From positions 17,792 to 81,791 of the forward strand of contig DASYXW010000055.1 in the NCBI GenBank assembly GCA_035934405.1: DNA of 64,000 bases. The letters are read 5' to 3'. Each line of letters starts with the position of its first letter. Within the stretch, counting starts at the first letter, position 1. Both the position numbers and the translations under genes were made by a program. The notes under the pieces are model-generated. The model saw only the letters and a list, made by a program, of their open reading frames with translations. It was not told where the DNA came from and made no database searches. This stretch comes from DASYXW01 sp035934405 (GTDB taxonomy: Bacteria > Acidobacteriota > Terriglobia > UBA7540). Of the stretch, positions 47,586 through 56,168 are shown piece after piece.

Positions 47586-49502
47586 GTGAACTCGGTCCTT
47601 AAGAACATTATTTTCTGGGTGGTGATGGTGGCGACCGCGCTCCTCCTTTGGGCCGTGGTGCGGTCGAGTACGGGAGAGAAAGTGCAGGATCTCTCGTTTA
47701 CCGCCTTCACCAACGAGGTGAACCAGGGCAACGTGAAGGAAGTCACCATCGCCGGCATGGACGTCACCGGAACGTTCAAGAAGGACAATGCCAAGTTCAA
47801 GACCACCATTCCCGCCAACTACCCCGACATTTACAAAACGATGCTCGACAAGGGCGTGAACATCACGCCCAAAAGCGACTCCAGCAATTCCTGGGTGACC
47901 TGGCTTGAGAACGGCCTGCTTCCGATTATCCTGATTGTCGCCTTCTGGATCTTCTTCATGCGCCAGATGCAGTCCGGGGGCAACAAGGCGCTTTCCTTTG
48001 GCAAGAGCCGCGCCCGTCTGCTTTCCACACAGCAGAAAAAGGTGACCTTCAAGGATGTGGCCGGCGTGGAGGAGGCCAAGGAAGAGCTGCACGAGATTAT
48101 CGACTTCCTGAAAGAGCCGCAGAAGTTCCAGAAGCTCGGCGGACGCATCCCCAAGGGCGTGCTGCTCGTCGGCCCGCCGGGAACTGGCAAGACCTTGCTC
48201 GCCCGCGCTATCGCCGGCGAAGCGAACGTGCCTTTCTTCTCGATTTCCGGCTCGGATTTTGTGGAGATGTTCGTCGGGGTGGGCGCCTCGCGGGTCCGCG
48301 ACCTCTTCGAGCAGGGCAAGAAAAACGCCCCTTGCATCATTTTCATTGATGAAATTGACGCCGTCGGACGCCATCGCGGCGCGGGTCTCGGCGGCGGCCA
48401 TGACGAGCGCGAGCAAACCCTGAACCAGTTGTTGGTGGAAATGGACGGCTTCGAGTCGAACGAAGGAGTCATCCTGATTGCTGCCACCAATCGGCCCGAC
48501 GTGCTCGACCCGGCACTGCTTCGCCCCGGCCGCTTTGACCGCCGCGTGGTGGTGCCGCGGCCCGACGTGGGCGGGCGCGAAGGTATCCTCAAGGTTCACA
48601 CCAAGAAGATTCCACTCGCCGAGGACGTGGATATTTCCGTGCTCGCCCGCGGCACGCCCGGCTTCTCTGGCGCCGACCTGGCCAATCTGGTGAACGAAGC
48701 GGCGCTCTACGCGGCGCGGCAAAATCGCAAGACCGTGACCATGCGCGATTTCGAGGGCTCGAAAGACAAGGTCTTGATGGGGGCGGAACGCAAGTCCATG
48801 ATCCTCTCGGAGGAGGAAAAAAAGAACACCGCGTTCCACGAGGGCGGGCACGCGCTGGTGGCGCTGATGGTGCCGAACGCCGACCCCTTGCACAAGGTGA
48901 CGATTATTCCGCGCGGCATGGCGCTCGGCGTCACCATGCAGTTGCCGGTGGACGACAAGCACACTTACACCAAAGACCATCTCGAGTCGCAGCTTGCCAT
49001 CATGATGGGCGGGCGCGTGGCCGAGGAGCTGTTCCTCGCCCACATGACCACCGGCGCTTCGAACGATATCGAGCAGGCGACCGAGCTCGCCCGCCGCATG
49101 GTGTGCGAATTCGGTATGTCGGACCTCGGGCCGCTCGCCTACGGCAAGAACCAGGGTGAAATCTTCCTGGGCCGCGACCTCGCCACCTCGCGCGATTTTT
49201 CGGAGGACACCGCCATCAAGATTGACCAGGAAGTGAAGCGGTTCGTCACCACCGGCTACCAGCGCGCCAAGGACATTCTCTCTTCCAACCGCGAGGCCCT
49301 GACGCGCATCGCCGAGGCGCTGCTGGTGCGCGAGGTGCTCGACGTGAGCGAAGTGAAGATGCTCGTGGAAGGCAAGCCCTTGCCGGAGCGCATCATGCCC
49401 GAGCCGCCGCCCCCACCGCCCGAGACCACGCAGGTGCTCAAGCCCCAACCGGGCTCGACCGGCGCCAAGGTTCCCGGCCGCGAGCGTCCGCAGCCGGCGT
49501 AG
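47586..49502 (+). CDS. ftsH: ATP-dependent zinc metalloprotease FtsH
   Basis: Membrane-bound AAA+ protease for membrane quality control. 638 residues from GTG 47586. N-terminal TM, periplasmic domain, second TM ('GLLPIILIVAFWIFFMRQM'), Walker A 'GPPGTGKTLLARAIAG', pore motif 'FVEMFVGVGASRVRDLF', Walker B 'IIFIDEIDAVGR', SRH 'ATNRPDVLDPALLRPGRFDR', and the zinc motif HEGGH (418-422; canonical proteins have HEAGH). The Pro-rich C-terminal tail ('EPPPPPPETTQVLKPQPG') is unusual but not unprecedented. Confidence 0.97.
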   Translation: MNSVLKNIIFWVVMVATALLLWAVVRSSTGEKVQDLSFTAFTNEVNQGNVKEVTIAGMDVTGTFKKDNAKFKTTIPANYPDIYKTMLDKGVNITPKSDSSNSWVTWLENGLLPIILIVAFWIFFMRQMQSGGNKALSFGKSRARLLSTQQKKVTFKDVAGVEEAKEELHEIIDFLKEPQKFQKLGGRIPKGVLLVGPPGTGKTLLARAIAGEANVPFFSISGSDFVEMFVGVGASRVRDLFEQGKKNAPCIIFIDEIDAVGRHRGAGLGGGHDEREQTLNQLLVEMDGFESNEGVILIAATNRPDVLDPALLRPGRFDRRVVVPRPDVGGREGILKVHTKKIPLAEDVDISVLARGTPGFSGADLANLVNEAALYAARQNRKTVTMRDFEGSKDKVLMGAERKSMILSEEEKKNTAFHEGGHALVALMVPNADPLHKVTIIPRGMALGVTMQLPVDDKHTYTKDHLESQLAIMMGGRVAEELFLAHMTTGASNDIEQATELARRMVCEFGMSDLGPLAYGKNQGEIFLGRDLATSRDFSEDTAIKIDQEVKRFVTTGYQRAKDILSSNREALTRIAEALLVREVLDVSEVKMLVEGKPLPERIMPEPPPPPPETTQVLKPQPGSTGAKVPGRERPQPA

Positions 49503-49518
49503 CAGCCGTTGGCGTACC

Positions 49519-49546
49519 GCCGGCTTCCAGCCGGCATCGTTCTTTC
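49519..49546 (+). terminator. Hairpin after ftsH
   Basis: GCCGGC-TTCCA-GCCGGC followed by ATCGTTCTTTC, 17 bp after the ftsH stop. Short self-complementary arms and a weak T-rich tail; modest terminator candidate. Confidence 0.4.
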
Positions 49547-49669
49547 ATCCAGAAGGCTCGTATACCTTCACCGCGCTTCGTTGAATCCGGCCACCTTTCA
49601 CGTCGACGCCAGCATCCCATCTCGGCTACACTCCGCTCGTAGCCCAAGCCCGGCGTGGAAAGGACTCCG

Positions 49670-50386
49670 ATGAAGCTTTTCACCGCAGAGGCCGTCGGCA
49701 CCATGCTTCTGGTTTTGCTCGGTGATGGCGTCGTAGCCGGTGTGCTGCTGGCCAAGTCGAAAGCGCAGAACTCCGGCTGGATCGTCATCACGACCGGCTG
49801 GGGGTTGGCCGTAGCGATGGCCGTTTACGCCGTGGGGCGCATCAGTGGCGCGCACCTCAACCCGGCGATTACCTTGAGCCTGGCGCTGGTCGGGAAACTG
49901 CCGTGGCGCGAGGTGCCGGCCTATCTCAGCGGACAGTTCCTCGGCGCCTTCGCCGGCGCGGTCCTGGTGTGGCTGGCGTATCTGGCGCATTGGGATAAGA
50001 CCGAAGACGCCTCCTCGAAACGCCTCGTCTTCGCCACCTCTCCTGCCATCCGGCGGCTCCCCGCCAACTTTCTGACCGAGGTCATCGGGACCTTCGTGCT
50101 GATGTTCGGCGTCCTGGCGCTCGGAGCCAACAAGGCGCCGAATGACACGGGCCTGACGCCGCTGCTGGTGGGCTTCCTCGTCTGGGCCATCGGCCTCTCG
50201 CTCGGCGGTCCCACCGGATACGCCATCAACCCGGCGCGCGACCTCGCCCCGCGCCTGGCCCACGCGCTGCTGCCGATTCCCGGCAAGGGCGGCTCGGACT
50301 GGGGATATTCGTGGGTGCCGGTCGCCGGCCCGCTCGTGGGCGCCGCCATCGGCGCTGTAGCCTTCGTGGAACTGTTCGGACGCTAA
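49670..50386 (+). CDS. MIP family channel, GlpF (aquaglyceroporin) type
   Basis: 238 residues from ATG 49670; six hydrophobic helices. First NPA loop 'ISGAHLNPAITLSLAL', second 'GYAINPARDLAPRLAHALLP'. The Asp directly after the second NPAR is a hallmark of glycerol facilitators rather than water-only aquaporins. No glycerol kinase gene nearby. Followed closely by folP. Confidence 0.92.
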   Translation: MKLFTAEAVGTMLLVLLGDGVVAGVLLAKSKAQNSGWIVITTGWGLAVAMAVYAVGRISGAHLNPAITLSLALVGKLPWREVPAYLSGQFLGAFAGAVLVWLAYLAHWDKTEDASSKRLVFATSPAIRRLPANFLTEVIGTFVLMFGVLALGANKAPNDTGLTPLLVGFLVWAIGLSLGGPTGYAINPARDLAPRLAHALLPIPGKGGSDWGYSWVPVAGPLVGAAIGAVAFVELFGR

Positions 50387-50412
50387 TTGGTGGTTCGCCG
50401 TCAAGGGTCGGT

Positions 50413-51354
50413 ATGAGCCTTCGTCAACGCTTCGAACTCCGCATCGGCGGTGCGCGAACGCGCCTCGGCGAGCGCACGCTCATCATGGGCGTGGTCAACG
50501 TCACGCCGGATTCGTTTTCCGACGGCGGCCGGTACTCGACGCCCGCGCGCGCCATCGCGCGCGGCTGCGAGCTCGCTCGCCAGGGCGCGGACTGGATTGA
50601 CGTGGGCGGCGAGTCCACGCGGCCGGGCTCGAAACCGGTCGCGGCGGAGGAGGAACTGCGCCGCGTGCTGCCGGTGATTCGCGGGCTGAGGAAGCGCCTG
50701 CGTGAAGTTCCAATTTCGATTGACACCGCCAAGGCCGCAGTCGCCGAAGAGGCGATTCGAGCCGGGGCGACGATTATCAACGACGTGAGCGGCCTGCGGT
50801 TCGACGCGCAAATCGCAGAGGTGGCGCGGCGTCACCGGGCGCCGCTCATCCTGATGCACCTGCGCGGCAGTCCCGAGACGATGCAGCGCGCTCCGTTCGC
50901 CCGGTCGGTGTGGCGTTCGGTCGGTGGCGGACTCGCGTGGTCTGTCCGGCGCGCGCTCGCTTCCGGTGTGCGGCGTTCGCAGCTTATCATTGACCCGGGG
51001 CTCGGCTTCGGCAAGACGCGGCGGCAGAACTTCGAGCTTCTGGCGGGCCTCGGAAGGCTCAGGAGATTTCGCTTGCCGATTCTGGTGGGGGCATCACGCA
51101 AATCATTTGTCCAGGCGGTCGTGGCCGGCGAGGGATTGTTCCCGTCAGCCGCGTCAAGCTTGTGGGCGCTCACTCGCGGCAAGGCGCTCGAAGCCGGGAC
51201 CGGGCGAGCCGTGTCCCTGTGCTTGGGTGACGCGGCGGCGATCACGGCGGCCATTCTTGCCGGCGCGCACATCGTCCGCGTGCACGACGTAGCCGCCGCG
51301 CTGCCCGCCGTGCGCATCGCTGACGCGATCCTGGCGGCCGGCACGGGCGGGTAG
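50413..51354 (+). CDS. folP: Dihydropteroate synthase
   Basis: Joins pterin diphosphate and p-aminobenzoate in folate synthesis. 313 residues from ATG 50413. 'MGVVNVTPDSFSDGGRYSTPARAIARGCELARQGADWIDVGGESTRPGSKPV' contains both PROSITE-type DHPS signatures; 'ATIINDVSGLRFD', 'LILMHLRGSPETMQ', 'LIIDPGLGFGKTRRQNFELL', 'GASRKSFV' and 'VRVHDV' follow. Somewhat long owing to the region between the MHLRG and IDPG motifs. ftsH-(GlpF)-folP-glmM is a recognised order in bacteria. Confidence 0.96.
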   Translation: MSLRQRFELRIGGARTRLGERTLIMGVVNVTPDSFSDGGRYSTPARAIARGCELARQGADWIDVGGESTRPGSKPVAAEEELRRVLPVIRGLRKRLREVPISIDTAKAAVAEEAIRAGATIINDVSGLRFDAQIAEVARRHRAPLILMHLRGSPETMQRAPFARSVWRSVGGGLAWSVRRALASGVRRSQLIIDPGLGFGKTRRQNFELLAGLGRLRRFRLPILVGASRKSFVQAVVAGEGLFPSAASSLWALTRGKALEAGTGRAVSLCLGDAAAITAAILAGAHIVRVHDVAAALPAVRIADAILAAGTGG

Positions 51355-51431
51355 GCGGTCGCCGCGGCATCTGACCGCCCCTGGCGCGGAGTTCGCCCGG
51401 ACTGCGTCCGCCAATGTTAGAATCGCGAAGT

Positions 51432-52820
51432 ATGGCTTCGAGACCCCAGTTGTTCGGCACCGACGGCGTTCGCGGCGTGGCGGGCCAGTATCCGCTTGAC
51501 CCGGACACGGTTTGGAAGCTCGGGCGCGCGCTGGGCATCGTGCTCGCGAAGGCCACGTCCACGCGGCCAATCGAAGTGGTGCTGGGCGAGGACACGCGCG
51601 AATCGAGCGCCGGAATCTCCCGGACGCTCGCCGCCGGACTGCGGTCGAGCGCGGTCGAGGTGTCCTACGCTGGCGTCATCCCCACCCCCGGCGTGGCTTT
51701 CCTCACCCGGCGTCATGGTGTCGCCGCCGGCGTGGTGGTCTCCGCCTCACACAATCCTTACCAGGACAACGGCATCAAGGTGCTGGCGCAGACCGGCACG
51801 AAGCTCGCGGAAGAAGTTGAGCTCGAAATCGAGCGAACGCTCGACGGAACCGATGCTTCCGCCCCACCCGGTGAAGCTCCGGAGCTGGCGCCTCTGACTT
51901 ATCTGCTTGATGATTACGTCGGTTATCTGCACGGCCTGGCCCTGAAAGGCGGTCCGTTGCCCCGTTACCGGCTGCTTGTGGACTGCGCCAACGGCGCGGC
52001 GTGCCGCGTGGTTCCACCGCTCGTGAAACGGCTGGGGATGGAGGCGCGCATTCGCAACGCCACGCCCGATGGCCGCAACATTAATCTCGCTTGCGGATCG
52101 CTCCACCCGGAAAAGATGGTGGAGGAAACCAAGTCCTGGGGGGCGGACCTGGGGGTGGCGTTTGACGGCGACGCCGACCGGGCGGTGTTTTCCACCCGTG
52201 ACGGCCGCCTGGCCGATGGCGACCATGTGCTCTTCGCCGTGGCGCCCTTCTACAAACAGCACGCGCTGCTGAAGGGCGAAGCCGTGGTCGGCACACTGAT
52301 GACTAACCTCGGCCTCGAACTGGCCCTGGCCCGCCTCGGCATCGGCCTCAAGCGGGCGCCGGTGGGAGACAAATACGTCTACGAAGAGATGCTCCGCTGC
52401 GGCATCAACCTCGGGGGCGAGCCTTCGGGTCACATCATCTTCTCGGACCTTTCCCCGGCCGGCGATGGCCTCATCACGCTGCTTCAGATCCTCCGGCTCA
52501 TGGCCGACACCAAGAAGTCGCTGGGCGACCTGGTGGGCAAGCTGCGGCAGTATCCTCAAATCATTCGCAACGTGCCGGTGCGCGGGAAGCCGCCGCTCGA
52601 ACTGATCCCTTCCGTCGCCCGCGCCATCTCGGAATCGGAGCGCGAGCTGGGCGGCCGGGGCCGCGTGGTGGTGCGGTATTCGGGCACCGAGTTGCTGGCC
52701 CGCGTGATGGTGGAGGCCGAACAAGCGGCTGCGGTCGAGCGCAACGCCACGCGGATTGCCGCCGCCATTAACGCCGCGCTCGGCTCCGGAGCAACCGCGA
52801 GCGCCACACTGCCATCGTAG
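51432..52820 (+). CDS. glmM: Phosphoglucosamine mutase
   Basis: Interconverts glucosamine-6-P and glucosamine-1-P for UDP-GlcNAc synthesis. About 462 residues. 'LFGTDGVRGVAG' start, phosphoserine loop 'VVVSASHNPYQDNGIK' (S106), metal loop 'VAFDGDADRAVF', sugar loop 'GGEPSGHIIF', and phosphate-binding 'VRYSGTELLARVMVE'. Follows folP by 77 bp. Confidence 0.97.
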   Translation: MASRPQLFGTDGVRGVAGQYPLDPDTVWKLGRALGIVLAKATSTRPIEVVLGEDTRESSAGISRTLAAGLRSSAVEVSYAGVIPTPGVAFLTRRHGVAAGVVVSASHNPYQDNGIKVLAQTGTKLAEEVELEIERTLDGTDASAPPGEAPELAPLTYLLDDYVGYLHGLALKGGPLPRYRLLVDCANGAACRVVPPLVKRLGMEARIRNATPDGRNINLACGSLHPEKMVEETKSWGADLGVAFDGDADRAVFSTRDGRLADGDHVLFAVAPFYKQHALLKGEAVVGTLMTNLGLELALARLGIGLKRAPVGDKYVYEEMLRCGINLGGEPSGHIIFSDLSPAGDGLITLLQILRLMADTKKSLGDLVGKLRQYPQIIRNVPVRGKPPLELIPSVARAISESERELGGRGRVVVRYSGTELLARVMVEAEQAAAVERNATRIAAAINAALGSGATASATLPS

Positions 52821-52855
52821 CGAGCAGATTTCAAGATGGGGAAGGTGGGGATATC

Positions 52856-53680
52856 ATGTCAACCCGAGCGATCCGAACGGTCTTGACCCTGGCGGTTACC
52901 CTGGCCTGGGCTACATCAATGGCCTACGGCCAGGCGTCTGCCGCGGCGGCCGCGGTGGCCAGCCAGAACGCCGCCAGCCCGCCGAAGGAAGCACCGAAAG
53001 CGGAGTCGAAATCCGAGCCGGCTGCCTCGAAGTCCGCGCCCAGCGAGATCGTGGTCCCCTCCGAGACCACCATTCCGGTCGAGTTGCGGGTGGCGCTCAA
53101 TTCCCGCACCGCCTACGTGGGCCAGGCGATTTACTGCGACACGGTATATCCCGTCACCGTCCAAAACCGCATTGTGATTCCGGCCGGCAGTTACATCAAA
53201 GGCACGGTCACCCAGGTGGTGCGCCCCGGCCGCGTGAAGGGCCGGGCGCAGATCGGGTTGCGCTTTGATTCCATCACGCTGCCGAACGGCACCACGCGCG
53301 ACTTGCGCGCCACCCTCTCCGGCTTCGGCTCCACCGGCAACGAGAAGTTCAATCGCAACGAGGGCAAGGTGCAGGGCGATTCCAGCAAAGGCAAGGACGT
53401 CGGAACTGTAGCTCAGACCGGGGCGGAGGGCGCCGTCATCGGCGCCATCGCCGGCCGCGGCGTCAAGGGCGCAGGGATTGGCGGCGCGGCGGGCGCGCTC
53501 GGCGGCCTGGTGTGGGTGCTGGCGACGCGCGGCAAGGAGGTGGTGCTCCCGTCCGGCACCGACCTGGAAGTGCGACTGAGCCGTCCCCTCACCTTCTATC
53601 CCGACGAACTCGGATTCCCGGCTTATCAACCCGCTGGCCCGGTGATCGCCCAACCGGCCTCCCCCGGCCCCGGTTATTGA
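52856..53680 (+). CDS. Exported protein with TrbI/VirB10-like barrel and glycine-zipper segment
   Basis: 274 residues. Signal peptide ('VLTLAVTLAWATSMAYGQ'), an Ala/Pro/Lys/Ser-rich linker (25-62), then 'TTIPVELRVALNSRTAYVGQAIYCDTVYPVTVQNRIVIPAGSYIKGTVTQVVRPGRVKGRAQIGLRFDSITLPNGTTRDL', which matches the VirB10/TrbI-type C-terminal barrel pattern, and a glycine zipper 'GAVIGAIAGRGVKGAGIGGAAGALGGLV'. No conjugation genes nearby; a stand-alone envelope protein is likely. Confidence 0.75.
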   Translation: MSTRAIRTVLTLAVTLAWATSMAYGQASAAAAAVASQNAASPPKEAPKAESKSEPAASKSAPSEIVVPSETTIPVELRVALNSRTAYVGQAIYCDTVYPVTVQNRIVIPAGSYIKGTVTQVVRPGRVKGRAQIGLRFDSITLPNGTTRDLRATLSGFGSTGNEKFNRNEGKVQGDSSKGKDVGTVAQTGAEGAVIGAIAGRGVKGAGIGGAAGALGGLVWVLATRGKEVVLPSGTDLEVRLSRPLTFYPDELGFPAYQPAGPVIAQPASPGPGY

Positions 53681-53873
53681 GTCATCGTGCGATGCTTTGA
53701 TTGAGCGGTGGCCGCGCTCCAGTCCTATAGGCAAGCCTACATAGCGCACGAAAGGTTTACACGGCGGGAGGCACTGCGGCGTCCGGACGGATTCCATAGA
53801 GCCCTTGATTTCATATGATTAGCAACGGCCCGCGCTCGTGTCGAGTGGTAGGCGGTCTGCTCCACGTCAGAGC

Positions 53874-54278
53874 ATGGGACGAGCGCGCCAAGCCGGTTTT
53901 ATCCTGGTGGTCGAGGACGACTTGATCCTCAGGGAATCCATTGCCGCGGCACTCCGGTCCTGGGGCTACGAAGCCGAAACGGCATCGGATGGCGTCGAAG
54001 CGCTGGAAAAGATTCGCGCCGCCTCGCCGACACTCATCCTCTCGGACTTGCGGATGCCGCGCATGGGGGGACTTGAACTCCTCAAGGAGCTTCAGCACGA
54101 ACTCCGCTCTGTTCGCTGCATCGTTATTAGCGGCGAGCAGGACCGCGCCGAGGAGTTCGAAGCAATCACCCTGGGTGCTTTCAGTTTCCTCGAAAAGCCC
54201 GTCTATCCCGAGCGGCTCAAGGCCGAGATCGAGAGCTGTCTCGTCGAGTCGAGGCTTGGCCACCCCGCGATCACGTAA
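53874..54278 (+). CDS. Single-domain response regulator (REC)
   Basis: 134 residues from ATG 53874. 'GFILVVEDDLILRESIAAALRSWGYEAETASDGVEALEKIRAASPTLILSDLRMPRMGGLELL' holds the acidic pair and the phosphoacceptor Asp58; 'CIVISGEQDRAEEFEAITLGAFSFLEKPV' gives the Thr/Ser and Lys switch residues. No output domain and no kinase gene nearby, so it likely serves an orphan phosphorelay. Confidence 0.9.
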   Translation: MGRARQAGFILVVEDDLILRESIAAALRSWGYEAETASDGVEALEKIRAASPTLILSDLRMPRMGGLELLKELQHELRSVRCIVISGEQDRAEEFEAITLGAFSFLEKPVYPERLKAEIESCLVESRLGHPAIT

Positions 54279-54279
54279 C

Positions 54280-54477
54280 GTGGAAACCCCGACTCCCCCA
54301 ACTGACCGCGCTGGTCTTTGTGCCTCATGCGCGCACTGCCGAATCGTTCACTCGGATCGCCGCTCGATTTTCTACCAGTGCCGGCGCGCCGAGACCGACC
54401 CGCGCTACGAGCAGTATCCGCGCCTGCCCATCCTGCGCTGCGCGGGGTACGAAGAAGCAGTAGCCGGTGACGAGTGA
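54280..54477 (+). CDS. Small Cys-containing conserved protein
   Basis: 65 residues from GTG 54280, directly after the REC gene. 'GLCASCAHCRIVHSDRRSIFYQCRRAETDPRYEQYPRLPILRCAGYEE' carries four core cysteines (CxxC...C...C) suited to a zinc site. The C-(A/x)-(x)-C-x-H-x(n)-(F/Y)-x-(C/L)-x(n)-(P)-(R)-(L/Y)-P pattern is seen in short acidobacterial and other soil-bacterial proteins of unknown role. The C-terminal Asp/Glu and stop lie in a GTGACGA-type heptamer array (54467-54487). Confidence 0.7.
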   Translation: METPTPPTDRAGLCASCAHCRIVHSDRRSIFYQCRRAETDPRYEQYPRLPILRCAGYEEAVAGDE

Positions 54478-54504
54478 CAAGTGGCGCGCCGGCCACCCCA
54501 CGCG

Positions 54505-55806
54505 TCATGCTGGCCCCTGACCCCCGACCCCTGACTCCTGTCCGGACCCCGGCTTGAAAACCTTGTCGTAAATCAGCATCAGGATGGTGCCCGCGACTCC
54601 GACGGCCGTGACCACCCACCACATCTGCTGCGGACGGTGCAGGACGTCGCCGAAATAGTGCAGCAGGTATCCGCCGAGGGGTCCGGCGATAAAGTAGCCT
54701 ATGGCAATCGGCAGGAAGGCATAGCCCATATAGAGCCCCTGACGGCCGGGAGGCGCCAGCCGCGAGATGTATTCGTAATAGCGCGCTGACTGGATCATTT
54801 CACCGACCGCCAGGAATATGAGTGAGGCCACGAGTCCGAGGGTGGTGGGGTGGACGGCCAGAATCAGCCAGGCCAGACTGGAGACCAGAAGGCCCAGAGT
54901 CATGGCAGGGAAGGTGGGAATCTTCCGGGTGAGGTAGCTGACCAGAATCTGAAAGCAGATCACGGTGAGCGCGTCAACCGAAAGCACCAGATCGGCATTG
55001 GCGTTGGGGTCCACGTACCCGCGCAGGAAGAGCGGCGCGGAAACAAACTCCTGCCAGAAGACCACCCAGAAGCTTGAGAAAATGACGAGAAAGAGGACGA
55101 ACCGGAAATTGGCCAGGACGACGAACATATTCTTGAGCGCCGCGGCCACGCTCGGCACCGGTTCGCCTCCCTCCTCTTCGGGCTCGTGGAAGAAGAGGAG
55201 CGTGGCGCAAAACATCAGGAAGACGCTGAGCGCCGACACGCGAAACACGTTGGCCATGCCGAGGCCGAGCCGCTTGCGAACCAGCCACGCCATCACCGGC
55301 CCGAGCGTGCCGCCGATGTTGACGATGGTGTAGTAGATGGAATACCCGATGGAGCGGACGTTCTCAGCCGAGGCGCGCGCCGTGGTTCCCGCCACGCACG
55401 GCTTGACGACCGCAGGTCCGAGCGCCGGGATCATCAGGATCGCGAGCACCAGCCACTTGTCCCCCAGCGCCTGCCGGGCCGACTGCATCCACGGCGCCGC
55501 GAGCGAGCCCAGCAGGAAATAGCCGGCGGTCATCACCAGATAGGCGAACATCAGGGCGCGGCGAAACCCAAAGCGGTCGGCCAGCGACCCGCCCAGGATG
55601 GGAAGAAACCACACCACGAACCCAAAGATGCCGATCATCCAACCGGTAAGTTCTTTGGAGAAGTGAAGCTGCTCGCTCAGGTAGATCGCCAGCACCGCGC
55701 TCGCCCCGTAGTAAGCGAGGCGCTCGAAGAGCTCGGTGGTGTTGGCCACCCAGAACGCGGGCTGGAATCCGGTGCGGATTTCCTGCAGACGCTGGTTGAA
55801 ACTCAA
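54505..55806 (-). CDS. MFS transporter, POT/peptide-transporter-like
   Basis: 433 residues, about 12 hydrophobic segments. Start TTG 55806 is selected because AGGAGG precedes it and it overlaps the DUF167 stop (TTGA). 'WVANTTELFERLAYYGASAVLAIYLSEQLHFSKELTGW' resembles the POT-family first helix (ExxERFxYYG), here E-L-F-E-R-L-A-Y-Y-G; 'LGGSLADRFGFRRALMFAY' is the MFS loop motif. Substrate could be peptides or other solutes. The last 16 residues (KPGSGQESGVGGQGPA) are encoded by a heptamer array. Confidence 0.88.
   Translation of the reverse strand: MSFNQRLQEIRTGFQPAFWVANTTELFERLAYYGASAVLAIYLSEQLHFSKELTGWMIGIFGFVVWFLPILGGSLADRFGFRRALMFAYLVMTAGYFLLGSLAAPWMQSARQALGDKWLVLAILMIPALGPAVVKPCVAGTTARASAENVRSIGYSIYYTIVNIGGTLGPVMAWLVRKRLGLGMANVFRVSALSVFLMFCATLLFFHEPEEEGGEPVPSVAAALKNMFVVLANFRFVLFLVIFSSFWVVFWQEFVSAPLFLRGYVDPNANADLVLSVDALTVICFQILVSYLTRKIPTFPAMTLGLLVSSLAWLILAVHPTTLGLVASLIFLAVGEMIQSARYYEYISRLAPPGRQGLYMGYAFLPIAIGYFIAGPLGGYLLHYFGDVLHRPQQMWWVVTAVGVAGTILMLIYDKVFKPGSGQESGVGGQGPA
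54514..54541. repeat. Heptamer array encoding the C-terminus of the MFS transporter
   Basis: CCCCTGA, CCCCCGA, CCCCTGA and CTCCTGT in tandem. Minus-strand reading gives the Gly/Gln/Ser-rich tail, and the stop codon follows 7 bp later. Confidence 0.85.
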
Positions 55807-56120
55807 GACGATCCTCCTGACAATTCCCGTTTCGCCAGCCCGTTGAGCTGAGCGATGACCTTGTGCGGCGAGCGCGTGGCGATGCGAATCCGCTTGCGCC
55901 GCGACTTTCCGCCGGCCACGATGCTGACGGAACTCGGTGGCAAGCGCAAGGCGCGAGCCAGAAATTCGATGCACGCCGCGTTGCCCTGGCCCTCGACGGG
56001 CGGCGCGTGGATCCGCAAGCACAGCTCGTCCGCACCATCGAGCTCCATCCGCTCCCTCGCCGAGCGCGGCTTGACCTTAAGCCAAAACGTAACCGCATTC
56101 CCTTCGATCAGAAAGTCCAT
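55803..56120 (-). CDS. DUF167 (YggU) family protein
   Basis: 105 residues from ATG 56120. 'VTFWLKVKPRSARERMELDGADELCLRIHAPPVEGQGNAACIEFLARALRLPPSSVSIVAGGKSRRKRIRI' is the characteristic DUF167 pattern (V(K/R)V.P.......G.....(L)k(I).apP.eG.AN..li..LA..l...ks.V.i..G..sr.K...i). Function unknown. The stop overlaps the transporter start, so the two are coupled. Confidence 0.93.
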   Translation of the reverse strand: MDFLIEGNAVTFWLKVKPRSARERMELDGADELCLRIHAPPVEGQGNAACIEFLARALRLPPSSVSIVAGGKSRRKRIRIATRSPHKVIAQLNGLAKRELSGGSS

Positions 56121-56168
56121 CCCCGTGGCGTCCGAGACCACAGTTCATCTCGCAAGCTGGTGCCAGGA

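Noticed and set aside
47583..49448. A 621-codon open frame on the minus strand opposite ftsH
   Set aside because: It lies entirely antisense to a certain ftsH, its translation is His/Arg/Gly-rich without any family pattern, and it is explained by the GC-rich codon bias.
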